DNA of 64,000 bases from Streptomyces filamentosus (GTDB taxonomy: Bacteria; Actinomycetota; Actinomycetes; Streptomycetales; Streptomycetaceae): positions 1,054,001 through 1,118,000 of the forward strand of contig NZ_BNBE01000002.1 of assembly GCF_014654895.1 (NCBI RefSeq), given 5' to 3'. Below the pieces are notes generated by a model. It saw only the letters and a list, made by a program, of their open reading frames with translations. It made no database searches and had not been told where the DNA came from. Shown in pieces: positions 42,549-53,300 of the stretch. The translations under genes were made by a program, and so were the position numbers. Within the stretch, counting starts at the first letter, position 1; each line of letters opens with the position of its first letter.

Positions 42549-43292
42549 GTGCGCGTCGCCCCCTCCCCCGCCCTGCCCCAGCAGACCGCCGCGGAACAGG
42601 TCCGCTCCGTCCTGGCCCGGGCCGTCTCCCTCTCCCTCACCCTCGACGGGGAGACCTACGACCTGCTCGGCGCGCACACCGTCGGCGCCCGCGGCCGCAT
42701 CACCCTCCACCCGCCCGCCGACACCCCCCTCGCCGACCACCTGGCCGACCACCTCGCCCGCCTCCCCCTCGGCGCGCCCGACGTCCGCCTCGACCTCACC
42801 GACATCGCCCCGACCGCGCTGCGCGACCGGGTCCGCGCCCGGGTCGCGCTCACCGGCCGCCTCGTCCCCGCGACCCCCGGTGCTCCCGCCGTCCCCGGCG
42901 CCCCGGGCCCGCTCCGCCTCGACCTCGCCCGCGTCGTCCTGCGCACCCACGCCGGGGCCGCGGAGGTCGCCCCCGGCGCGTACGCCCTCGCCTCCCCGGA
43001 CCCGCTGGCCCTCGAAGAGGCCGCGCTCCTCAGCCACCTGGCGGACGCCCACGCCGACCTCGTCGGCGACCTCGTCGTCCTCGCCGGCGCCCGCCTCCCC
43101 CACGGGGTCGTCCGCACCCTCCCGCTCGCGATGGACCAGCACGCCGTCTCGCTGCGCTGCGAGTACGGCGAGGGCCACTGCGACCTCCGCCTGCTCTTCC
43201 CCGGCCCGGCCCGCGACGCCGCCGAGGCGGGCGACATGGTCCGCCGCCTGCTCACCGCGCCCCGCTGCGGCCACCACCACGACCATTCCTGA
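42549..43292 (+). CDS. DUF2470-domain protein under iron control
   Basis: 247 residues from GTG at 42549 with GAGGAG 6 bases upstream. The C-terminal DUF2470 domain (LEEAALLSHLADAHADLVGD, HAVSLRCEYGEGHCDLRLLF) is the domain attached to haem-degrading HugZ-like proteins. The N-terminal part (TYDLLGAHTVGARGRITLHPP) is a split-barrel-like beta region. The iron box predicts expression only when iron is low, so a role in iron or haem use is likely, but haem binding is not shown. Confidence 0.85.
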   Translation: MRVAPSPALPQQTAAEQVRSVLARAVSLSLTLDGETYDLLGAHTVGARGRITLHPPADTPLADHLADHLARLPLGAPDVRLDLTDIAPTALRDRVRARVALTGRLVPATPGAPAVPGAPGPLRLDLARVVLRTHAGAAEVAPGAYALASPDPLALEEAALLSHLADAHADLVGDLVVLAGARLPHGVVRTLPLAMDQHAVSLRCEYGEGHCDLRLLFPGPARDAAEAGDMVRRLLTAPRCGHHHDHS

Positions 43293-43343
43293 CCGTTCCG
43301 GGCGGCCGGAAACCGCACATGTGGACGAGGCGTCCCCTCCCGC

Positions 43344-44138
43344 ATGGAACGGATCACGCACGGCCTCCGCCAGCTCCTCCGCTTCGCCCTCCTGGAGGCG
43401 CGCTGCTGCGCCTTCGCCGTCGCCCTCGTCGGCGGCATCGGGGTGTCGAACCTCCTGCCCGACCTGCCCGTCGCCCGCTACGACCTGCTGCTCTGCTACG
43501 GGATCGCGCTCACCGTCCTGGCCCGGGTGCTCGGCTGGGACAGCGCGCGGGACGTCGCGGTGATCGCCGTCTGCCATCTGATCGGGCTCGTCTTCGAGCT
43601 GGTCAAGGTCCGCATGGGCTCCTGGAGCTATCCGGAGGACGCGGTCACCAAGTTCGGCGGCGTCCCGCTCTACGGCGGCTTCCTGTACGCGGCCGTCGGC
43701 AGCTACGTGTGCCGCGCCTGGCACCTGTTCGACCTGCGGCTGACCGGCTACCGGCCGCGCGCCATGGCCGTCCTCGCCACCGCGGTCTACCTCAACTTCT
43801 TCAGCCACCACTGGCTGCCCGACGCCCGCTGGGTGCTCGCCGCGCTGCTGCTCCTGGCCACCGCCGGCACCTGGGTCCGCTTCCGGGTCGGCGAGGAGGA
43901 GCACCGGATGCCGCTCGCGCTCTCCTTCGCCCTCATCGGCTTCTTCCTCTGGGTCGCCGAGAACGCCGCCACCTACGTCGGCGCCTGGAGCTATCCCGAC
44001 CAGCTCGACGGCTGGCAGCCGGTCTCCGTCGCGAAGTTCGGCGCCTGGGCGCTCCTCATCACCGTCACCTTCGTCCTGGCCTACGGGACGGGCTCCTCGC
44101 CGCGGCGGATGCCGAGGGTGGCGAGCAGGTCCTCGTGA
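43344..44138 (+). CDS. DUF817-family membrane protein
   Basis: 264 residues with about seven hydrophobic helices (VALVGGIGVSNLLPDLPVAR, VAVIAVCHLIGLVFELVKV, AMAVLATAVYLNFFSHHW). Repeated GSWSYPEDAVTKFGGVPLYG and GAWSYPDQLDGWQPVSVAKF segments mark the DUF817 family. It lies 51 bp after the iron-regulated gene and may be in the same unit. Its 3' end overlaps the convergent gene by 58 bp. Confidence 0.88.
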   Translation: MERITHGLRQLLRFALLEARCCAFAVALVGGIGVSNLLPDLPVARYDLLLCYGIALTVLARVLGWDSARDVAVIAVCHLIGLVFELVKVRMGSWSYPEDAVTKFGGVPLYGGFLYAAVGSYVCRAWHLFDLRLTGYRPRAMAVLATAVYLNFFSHHWLPDARWVLAALLLLATAGTWVRFRVGEEEHRMPLALSFALIGFFLWVAENAATYVGAWSYPDQLDGWQPVSVAKFGAWALLITVTFVLAYGTGSSPRRMPRVASRSS

Positions 44139-44722
44139 AGCTCCATCCAGACGGTGTGGCAGGAGTCGGCGCGGGGCCGGTCGACCCAGGAGAACTCGCC
44201 GCGGCGGACCCGGGCGAGGGCGGAGGTGAAGCGGTCGCCGTAACCGGCGAAGCGGGACAGCCGGGTGCCCAGCTCGTCGGAGAGGGTGTCGATGACCCCG
44301 CCGAGGACGGTCAGCTCGTCGAGGACCCGGGCGTCCCAGGCCGCGTCGCCGTGGGTGTTGACGGCGAGCCTGCCGGTGCCGTCGGGGCGCAGCTGCCAGT
44401 CGGTGCAGGCGGTCAGGCAGCGGCCGTTGTACGCGAGGAAGGTCTCGTACCGCTCGCGGACGTACGGTCCGAGGCCGCTCGCGGCCAGCTCCTCGGCGAG
44501 CAGCCGCTCGCCCTCCGCCCGGCCCGCGTCGGTGAGGCTCCAGCCGGACGTGCCGGCGAAGGAGGAACGCGTGACCCGGCCGTACGCCTGGAGGTCGAGC
44601 AGCAGCTCGGCCACGGTCTCCGGATCGAGGCCGAAGCGTGCCGCGGCCTCCGTCTCGTCGGTCATGCCCCGCAGCCGCACGGCGTGCAGGACCAGCAGCT
44701 CGGGGGTGGAGGGGTTCGCCAT
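44081..44722 (-). CDS. Winged-helix transcriptional regulator-like protein
   Basis: 213 residues from ATG at 44722. The N-terminal part (LLVLHAVRLRGMTDETEAAA, FGLDPETVAELLLDLQAYGRV, SSFAGTSGWSLTDAGRAEGE) is a MarR/PadR-like winged helix. The C-terminal part (TACTDWQLRPDGTGRLAVNT, LRVELTVLGGV-type helices) is specific to a small actinobacterial family I cannot name. It overlaps the DUF817 gene by 58 bp and is divergent from the EF-hand gene. Confidence 0.75.
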   Translation of the reverse strand: MANPSTPELLVLHAVRLRGMTDETEAAARFGLDPETVAELLLDLQAYGRVTRSSFAGTSGWSLTDAGRAEGERLLAEELAASGLGPYVRERYETFLAYNGRCLTACTDWQLRPDGTGRLAVNTHGDAAWDARVLDELTVLGGVIDTLSDELGTRLSRFAGYGDRFTSALARVRRGEFSWVDRPRADSCHTVWMELHEDLLATLGIRRGEEPVP

Positions 44723-44813
44723 GGACCAGAGCCTAGGCAACCCGGACGGCGTCCGGGGCGTCCTCTCCCGTACGGAGCCGTACGAGGCCCCCCTTCCGAC
44801 CCGAGGACATGTC

Positions 44814-45065
44814 ATGAGCGACAAGGCCCGCGCCCTCTTCGACGCGCTCGACCTCGACCACGACGGCACGCTGACGCGCACCGAGGTCATCGTCGCCCTG
44901 CGGGAGAAGGGGCCCACGCTGGCGGCGCGCGGGGTGATCCCCTTCTGGGGCGTGGGCGGCGACGACGCGTCCGCCGCGCTCTTCGACGCCGCCGACCAGA
45001 ACGGCGACCGCGTCCTCAGCCCCGAGGAGTTCGCCGCCGTCGTGGACCGCCGTTTCGGGTGGTGA
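44814..45065 (+). CDS. EF-hand calcium-binding protein
   Basis: 83 residues from ATG at 44814 with GAGGA upstream. Two EF-hand loops: DLDHDGTLTRTE at about 13-24 and DQNGDRVLSPEE at about 61-72, both with acidic residues at positions 1, 3, 5 and 12. Small soluble calmodulin-like protein of the type (calerythrin/CabB-like) frequent in Streptomyces. No partner is evident. Confidence 0.92.
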   Translation: MSDKARALFDALDLDHDGTLTRTEVIVALREKGPTLAARGVIPFWGVGGDDASAALFDAADQNGDRVLSPEEFAAVVDRRFGW

Positions 45066-45067
45066 TT

Positions 45068-45099
45068 CCCGCGCCCCGGGGTCAGGACCGGGGCGCGGG
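45068..45099. terminator. Bidirectional hairpin terminator
   Basis: A perfect 12-bp stem CCCGCGCCCCGG / CCGGGGCGCGGG with an 8-base loop lies between the EF-hand and GH13 stop codons. Confidence 0.85.
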
Positions 45100-45117
45100 G
45101 GGTCGGGGCGCCGGGGC

Positions 45118-46728
<1,611 letters not shown>

Positions 46729-46783
46729 GTGACGGTCCTTTCGGGCAGGGAGGGGTGCGGTGGTGGGGCCGGGGAGGGGCGGG

Positions 46784-47659
46784 TCAACCCTTGAGGCCGC
46801 CGGCGGTGAGGCCGCTCATGATGTTCCGCTGGAAGAGCAGGAAGACGAGGAGCGTCGGCAGCGAGGCGATGGTGAGGGCGGCGATGAGGACGTTCACCGG
46901 GACGCCGTTGGAGAGCGAGTAGATGCCGACGTTGAGGGTCTGCTTGGCCGGGTCGGGGAGGGTGAGCATCGGCCAGAGGAAGTCCTTCCAGACGCCGACG
47001 ACCGCGAAGATCGACACGACGCCGAGGATCGGCCGGGAGATCGGCAGGACGATCGCCCACAGGATCCGCAGGGGGCCGGCGCCGTCCATGGAGGCGGCGT
47101 CGAGGAGTTCCTTGGGGATGGAGTCGAAGAAGCGCTTCAGCAGGAAGATGTTGAAGGCGTTGGTGACGGACGGCAGCCAGATCGCCCAGGGGCTGTCGAG
47201 GAGGTTGCGCTCGACGATCGGCACGTCGAGCACGGTGAGGTACTGGGGGACGACGAGGACGGTCGCCGGGATCATCAGGGTGGCGAGCATCATGCCGAGG
47301 ATCGCCTTGCCGAGAATGGGCCGCAGCTTGGAGAGCGAGTAGGCGGCGGCGACGTCGAGGACGAGCTGGAAGGCGAGGGCGCCGAAGGCGTAGTAGAGGG
47401 TGTTGAGGAGGAGGGTGGCGAGGTCCATGACCTCCCAGGCCCGGGTGTAGTTCTCCGGTTCGAAGGTGCCGGGGACCAGGGTGGGCGGGGTCTGGATGAC
47501 CTCCTGGGCGTCCTTGAGGCCACTGGACGCCAGCCAGTAGAGGGGGCCGAGGAAGACCAGGGTGAAGAGGACGAGGACCAGGGCGAGGGAGGCGCGGTAG
47601 GCGGCCCTGCCGCGGGGCCGGGCGAGCCGGGCCGGTGGGACGAGCGTGCGTGTGGACAT
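46784..47659 (-). CDS. Carbohydrate ABC transporter permease, MalG-like
   Basis: 291 residues, six membrane helices. The EAA loop that contacts the ATPase is ELLDAASMDGAGPLRILWAI followed by VLPISRPI. Together with the upstream permease it forms the channel. No ATPase is encoded nearby; a shared MsiK-type ATPase is usual in Streptomyces. It is 18 bp downstream of the MalF-like gene. Confidence 0.94.
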   Translation of the reverse strand: MSTRTLVPPARLARPRGRAAYRASLALVLVLFTLVFLGPLYWLASSGLKDAQEVIQTPPTLVPGTFEPENYTRAWEVMDLATLLLNTLYYAFGALAFQLVLDVAAAYSLSKLRPILGKAILGMMLATLMIPATVLVVPQYLTVLDVPIVERNLLDSPWAIWLPSVTNAFNIFLLKRFFDSIPKELLDAASMDGAGPLRILWAIVLPISRPILGVVSIFAVVGVWKDFLWPMLTLPDPAKQTLNVGIYSLSNGVPVNVLIAALTIASLPTLLVFLLFQRNIMSGLTAGGLKG

Positions 47660-47677
47660 GTGTGGCTTCCCCCGGTC

Positions 47678-48619
47678 CTAGTCGTCCTGGGCGCGGCTGA
47701 GCTTGACGTACGCCGCCGAGAAGCCGGCGAGGAGCACGAGCAGCATGAGGCCGAGTGCGGCCGCGGCGCCGTAGTTGTTGAAGTTGAAGGCGTACTGGTA
47801 GATGAGGTAGACGACGGTGGTCGTCGATCCTTCGGGGCCTGCGCCGCCGGTGAGCAGGAACGGTTCGACGAAGACCTGCATGGTGGCGATGACCTGCATG
47901 AGGAGCATCAGCGACAGGACGAGCCGGGTCTGCGGGATGGTGACGTGCCAGATCTTGCGGAGGAGCCCGGCGCCGTCGAGCTCGGCGGCTTCGTACAGCT
48001 CTCCGGGGATGGACTGGAGGGCGGCGAGGTAGATGAGGGTGGCGCCGCCCATGTTCATCCAGGTGGAGGCGACGACGACGGCGAGCAGGGAGAGGTCGGG
48101 GTCCTGGAGCCACTGCTGGGCGGGGAGGCCGAGGGCGCCGAGGAGTTCGTTGAGGAGGCCGTAGCCGGGGTCGTACAGGTACTTGAAGAGGAGGACCGCG
48201 GCGACCGGCGGGAGCATCACGGGAAGGTAGACGAGGAGCCGGAGGTAGCCCTGTCCGTGCCGGAACTCGTTGATGACGAGGGCGGCGACGAAGGGGACGG
48301 CGAAGCCGAGGACCAGGGCGAGGGCGGTGTAGAGGAGGGTGTTGCTCCACGCCTGCCAGAAGGCGGGGTCGTTCGCGACGGTGCGGAAGTTGTCGAGGCC
48401 GACCCAGGTGCTGGTGCCGCGCTCGGTCTTCTGGAAGGCGAGCAGGAACTCCCTGACCATGGGGTACCAGGAGAAGACCGCGAAGCAGAGGACGGCTCCG
48501 AGGAGGAAGCCGTGGGCGGTCAGGTTGCGCCGCAGGGCGGTGGGGAAGCGCGCCGTCCTGTCCGGTGGACCGCCGTGGGGGGTCTTCACCGGGGGCGGGG
48601 CGGTGGTGAGGGCCGGCAT
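47678..48619 (-). CDS. Carbohydrate ABC transporter permease, MalF-like
   Basis: 313 residues, six membrane helices (AHGFLLGAVLCFAVFSWYPM, SNTLLYTALALVLGFAVPFV and others). The EAA loop is GELYEAAELDGAGLLRKIWH followed by VTIPQTR. AAGGAG lies 5 bases before the start at 48619. Separated from the binding-protein gene by a strong hairpin. Confidence 0.94.
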   Translation of the reverse strand: MPALTTAPPPVKTPHGGPPDRTARFPTALRRNLTAHGFLLGAVLCFAVFSWYPMVREFLLAFQKTERGTSTWVGLDNFRTVANDPAFWQAWSNTLLYTALALVLGFAVPFVAALVINEFRHGQGYLRLLVYLPVMLPPVAAVLLFKYLYDPGYGLLNELLGALGLPAQQWLQDPDLSLLAVVVASTWMNMGGATLIYLAALQSIPGELYEAAELDGAGLLRKIWHVTIPQTRLVLSLMLLMQVIATMQVFVEPFLLTGGAGPEGSTTTVVYLIYQYAFNFNNYGAAAALGLMLLVLLAGFSAAYVKLSRAQDD

Positions 48620-48661
48620 CGTCGCTCCTTGGTGCTGTGCTGCCGTCGGTGAGGGGGCCGG

Positions 48662-48697
48662 CGGGCGGGGCGGACCGGGTGGGGTCCGCCCCGCCCG
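48662..48697. terminator. Intercistronic hairpin after the binding-protein gene
   Basis: A perfect 15-bp stem CGGGCGGGGCGGACC / GGTCCGCCCCGCCCG with a 6-base loop lies between the binding-protein stop and the permease start. It would keep the binding-protein transcript more abundant. Confidence 0.75.
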
Positions 48698-48703
48698 GCC
48701 GGG

Positions 48704-50125
48704 TCACTGGTTGGCCAGGACCTGGTTGACCTGGGACTCGGCGGTGGCCAGGAGCTTGTCGACGTCGGCGTCCTTGTTGGTGAGGAGGCCGGACATCACG
48801 TTGTCGAGCACCTTGTAGACCTCCTGGGCCTTCGGCGGCTCGGCCTTGCCGGGGACCGGGTTGTCCATGAACGCCTTGAAGTTGGCGACCGGCATGGTGG
48901 CGTGCCGGGCGCGGGCGGCGTCGTCGGTGGTCTTGGAGCCGTTCAGCCAGAAGTTGGGCTGGGGGACGCCGACCGGGAGGCCGTCGGCCTTGGTGCGGGC
49001 CCAGTCGAACTGGCCCTTGCCGACGGTGAGGTTCTTGAAGTTGAGCCAGGCGACGGCGGCCTTGATCTTGTCGGCCGGGATGCCCTTCTTGATCATGTAG
49101 TTGTTGCCGCCGGCGAGGGTGTTCTTCGCGCCGGGGATCGGGCCCATGCCGAAGTTCTCGTACTTCGCGCCGAGCTGCTGGACCATGTACGCGATGTCGT
49201 CGGGGGCGGCGAGGAACATGCCGAGCTTGTCGGTGGCGATCTGCTTCTGGAGGTCGCCCCACTTGAGCAGCTGGGTCTTGCCCATGCTGTCGTCCTCCCA
49301 GCGCATGGCGTGGAGGTTCCTCGCGACCTGCTTGCCGATCTCGTCGTTGAAGGCGGCCTTGGTGCCGCTCGCGTCGACGACGTCGCCGCCGAGGCTGTAC
49401 ATCTGGGCGGTGAAGTGCCAGCCGCCGGTGTTGCCGGCGCTGTACTCGCCGAAGCCGGCGACGCCGTTGCCGAGGCCCGCGATCTTCTTGGCGGCGGCGC
49501 GGACCTCGTCCCAGGTGCGCGGCGGGGCGTCGGGGTCGAGTCCGGCGTCCTTGAAGAGCTTGCGGTTGATGAGCAGGCCCATCGTGTAGTTGCTGGTGGG
49601 CAGGCCGTAGAGCTTGCCGTCGTGCCGGAGGGAGTCGAGGACGGTGGGGTCGATGTCCTTGAGGAGCGGGACGGACGTGGGGTTGACGTAGGCGCTGATG
49701 TCGGCGGCGCCGTCCTCGGCGAGGACCTGCGGCAGGTCGGTGAAGTAGGTGTAGAAGACGTCCGGCTGGGACTTGGCCTTGAGCATGGCGGTGAAGCGCG
49801 GGGGCTCCAGGCACTGGCCGGGGGTGGAGCGGCCCTCGATGGTGACGTTCGGGTAGGTCTTGTTGAAGGCGGCGACGTCCTCCTTCCACTCCTTGAGCTC
49901 GGCCGCCTTCGCCGCGGGCGGCATGCAGTCGATGGTGAGCGTCACCTTCGTCTGGGGGTCGAGCGGGGTGGTGGGGTCGGCGGAGCCGCTCCGCTCGGCC
50001 CCGTCGCCGGCGCCGTCGTCGCTGCTGCTGCTGGTGCCGCAGGCGGCGAGCGCGGTCAGCGCGAGGGCGGAGACGAGGGCGACCGCGGCCGGTCTGCGGG
50101 TACGGCGGAGCCGGGCACTTCTCAT
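48704..50125 (-). CDS. Extracellular sugar-binding lipoprotein of the ABC transporter
   Basis: 473 residues from ATG at 50125 with AAGGGGA upstream. Lipoprotein signal with LTALAACG box; Cys about 30. The mature part is a family-1 solute-binding protein: VTLTIDCMPPAAKAAELKEW, QPDVFYTYFTDLPQVLAEDG, KLYGLPTSNYTMGLLINRKL. It captures oligosaccharides outside the membrane. Its promoter region carries CGCAAG half-sites. The substrate is inferred from the neighbouring alpha-1,3-glucanases and GH13 enzyme. Confidence 0.94.
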   Translation of the reverse strand: MRSARLRRTRRPAAVALVSALALTALAACGTSSSSDDGAGDGAERSGSADPTTPLDPQTKVTLTIDCMPPAAKAAELKEWKEDVAAFNKTYPNVTIEGRSTPGQCLEPPRFTAMLKAKSQPDVFYTYFTDLPQVLAEDGAADISAYVNPTSVPLLKDIDPTVLDSLRHDGKLYGLPTSNYTMGLLINRKLFKDAGLDPDAPPRTWDEVRAAAKKIAGLGNGVAGFGEYSAGNTGGWHFTAQMYSLGGDVVDASGTKAAFNDEIGKQVARNLHAMRWEDDSMGKTQLLKWGDLQKQIATDKLGMFLAAPDDIAYMVQQLGAKYENFGMGPIPGAKNTLAGGNNYMIKKGIPADKIKAAVAWLNFKNLTVGKGQFDWARTKADGLPVGVPQPNFWLNGSKTTDDAARARHATMPVANFKAFMDNPVPGKAEPPKAQEVYKVLDNVMSGLLTNKDADVDKLLATAESQVNQVLANQ

Positions 50126-50213
50126 GGGTGGTCCCCTTCGGGCATGGGCGGGAGGTGGCCCCGGCGGTGATGTGTGGGCGGGGCGCGGCACACTCAACCA
50201 CCCCCGACAAGTG

Positions 50214-50260
50214 AACGCAAGATATCGCGCTGATTTCGTAAATGCTCGACAGTGAAGCGC
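50214..50260 (-). promoter_or_regulatory. Candidate LacI half-sites before the binding-protein gene
   Basis: CGCAAG (50216-50221) and a CGCAA-containing GCGCAA near 50256 lie 90-135 bp before the start. On the minus strand the first reads ATATCTTGCGTTC, like the sites before the LacI gene. Confidence 0.4.
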
Positions 50261-50277
50261 AACCCTGCATGCGTGCG

Positions 50278-50316
50278 AGGCCGGTGCAAACCGCGTGAAA
50301 CGGTTCGCACCGGCCT
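50278..50316. terminator. Hairpin terminator of GH87 gene 1
   Basis: AGGCCGGTGCAAACCG and CGGTTCGCACCGGCCT form a 16-bp stem with one mismatch, ending 17 bp past the stop. Confidence 0.85.
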
Positions 50317-50333
50317 CTCCGGAGCCCGTACGG

Positions 50334-53300
50334 CTACGGTTCGACGTGGATCCTGAAGGTGCTGGTGGTGTTGCGGACGTCGACGGCGTTGCCGCTCGTC
50401 CGCAGGCCGTTGAAGGTCACCTCGCCCACGGCCGGCCCCTGGCCCGCCTCCGGCATCTCGTTGGCCCACAGGCCGAAGCCGGACTTCGCGTCGTAGGCGT
50501 CACCGGACTTGCGCGCCCCGGTGATCGACACGTCCGTGAAGACCGTGTCCTTGATGGGGAACTGCGGTTGCCCGCCCACGTAGTTCGTCTGGAACATCAC
50601 CCCGCTGTAGGTGGGGTCGACGATGTCGACGTGGTTCACCCGGATCCCCTGGAAGACCTTCGAGGCGGAGAAGACCCAGATGCCGGGGAAGGTCTGGGAG
50701 CCCCAGAAATGGCCGCCGGCCCGGACGATCGAGATGTTCTCGAAGGTCGTCGGTCCGGTTCCGAATCCGTTCATCGGATAGCCGAAGTCCAGCGAGGAGA
50801 TGGTGATCCCCGAGTAGACCAGGGTGTCGGCGATGCGGATGTTGCGGAAGGTGTTGTCGTAACCGCCGTAGACGGCCACGCCGGCCGCCCGCCAGGTGAG
50901 CGTGCTGGTCAGGTTCTCGTAGACGTTGTTCTTCATGTCCGCGCCGCCCGCGTCGATCGCGGAGAAGAGCGCGAAGCTGTCGTCGCCGGTGGCCCGGGCG
51001 TCGTTGTTGCTGACCAGGTTGTCCGTCGACCCGTTGGTCATGTTGATCCCGTCGGCGAACAGGTTCCGGATCCGGGAGTTCCTGATCGTGATCCGGTCGG
51101 TGTTGGCGCCCCAGTAGAGGCACACCATGTGCTCGTTCCAGACGTCGTCGATGACGATGCCCGACACGTTCGCGAAGTCGAAGACCTTGCCGGGGCCGTC
51201 GATCCGCGAGGTGTAGTTGCCGAAGTAGGCGAAGCCCTTGAAGAGCGAGCCCTTCGCGGCGGCCTCGGCCCGGAAGCCGACGTCGGTGTTGTCCTGCGTC
51301 GCGGGGGCGTGGAACCTCGTGTACCAGGGCCCGGCGCCGACCACCTTCACGGCCTTGCCGTACACCTGGAACTTGCTCTCCGTCCGGTAGTCGCCGGGCG
51401 GCAGGTAGACGCCCACCAGGGTGCCCGTGGTGTCCGTCCGGACGCGGTCCAGGGCGTTCTGGACGTCCTGGTGCCCGAAGCCCGCCGGGACCGCGTACGC
51501 GGCCGGGTCCGGGTTCGCCACCGGCGCGACCTGCTCCAGGTCGACGAAGTCGATCGCGTACGTGGAGGTGTTCGCCGCGTCCTTCTGGAGCCGGATCCGG
51601 CTGCCGGCCGGCACGGTCTCGCCCAGCATCAGCTGGGCCTCGTCGTAGATGTGCCGGGGGCCGCCCGCGCCCGGGGAGTTGCCGGGGGCGGTCTCGGAGC
51701 CGTACAGCCAGGCGTACTTGGAGGTCAGCGGCAGCGCCTTCTTGAAGACCCCGTCGACGTAGACGTCGATCGTCGAGTCGATCCCGCCGCCGCCCGGGGC
51801 GTCGGGGATCGAGAAGCGGGTGACCAGGGTGTTCGTCGCGGCGCGGGTGGTGAACTCGACGTACTCGCCGGTGGCGTCGAGGGTGACGGCCCTGCGGCCG
51901 GACGCCTCGCCCGCGGGGTCGCCGACCGTGCGGTTGGGACCGACGACGGTCGCGCCGCCGCCGGTGACGGCGTCCTCCGCCTCGTAGGTGTCGTACGGCA
52001 TGTTCGCCCCGCGCCCGACGAACAGCGGCTGGGTGGCGGTGTTGTTGCCGCGCTTGACCGGCAGTTCGTTGCCGTCGTCGGCGAGGACCGTGCGGACGGT
52101 GTACGAGCCGTCGGCGGCCGTCCAGGGGCCCAGGCTCACCTCCGCCCGCGCCCCGGCGGCCAGCGCGCCGCCGTAGGAGCCGGTGAGGGTCTTCACGGTG
52201 CCGCCCTGCTCGTTCAGGACGGTGAGCGTGACCCCGTGGGTGCCGGCGGTGGTGGCCACCGTGCCCTGGTTGCGCACCACGGCCCTGAAGGTGACGGCGT
52301 CGCCCGCGGAGGGGCTGGACGGCGAGGTGGCGAGGGAGTCGACCACCGGGTCGGAGCTCTCCACCGGCTTCACCACGAGCGGCGTGGGGCTGGTGTAGGT
52401 GTTGTCCGTCTCGTTCTGCTCGACGACCGCCTCCGCCTCGTCGGCGACGGCGCTCAGCTCGTACGAGCCGGCCTCGCGGGCCCCGATCGAGGCCGTGACG
52501 GTGGTCTGGGCCCCCGCGGCGAGCGGGCCGACCGCCGCGGTGGCGACCTTCGTGCCGCCGAGGCGGACGGCGAGGCTGCTGGCCGGGGCGGCGGCGGTGC
52601 CGTCGTTGCGGACGGTGGCGGAGACCGTGACCGGGTCGGACTCGACGGGCGCGGCAGGTGCGGCGGTCAGGCCGGTGACCCTGAGGTCCGGGTTGGGCGC
52701 CGGGACGCCGATCACCTGGAACTCGGCGATCTGGCCGGCCGGGGCGCCGGTGTTGGCGGTGATCCGGAGCTGCACGTCGGCGGTCCGGGCCGCGACCGGG
52801 AGGGTGACCTGGTTGCCGGTGCCGGGGTCGAAGGAGTAGCTCTTCGCGGCGACCAGGCCGGTGAAGCCGGTGGCGTCCTGGGCGCGGCCGAGGACCTCGA
52901 TCGTCTGGGAGCGGGCGCCCCAGGAGGCGTCGGGGCTGAGCTTCAGGACGAGCCGGTCGACGTCGGCGTTCGCCCCCAGCCTCACGGTGAGGGTGTTCGG
53001 GTAGGCGCCGCCCGCGCCCTCCCAGTAGGTGGCCGTGCTGTTGTCGTTGGCGTGGGCGGCGACGAAGGTGTGGACGGTGGAGGAGGCGCTGATGGCCTTG
53101 CCGACGGCGAGGTTGGAACCGGTGCCGCCGGAGCCGTTGCGGGTGACGGCGCCGCTGTCGGCGGACCGGTTGCCGGCGGCGTCCCTGGCGCGGACGCGGT
53201 AGGTGACGGTGCTGGTGGTCGGCTGGGTGTCGGTGTAGGTGGTGGCGGTCCCGGCGACGGTGGCGCGCAGCGTCCCGTTCGCGTAGACCTCGTAGCCGGT

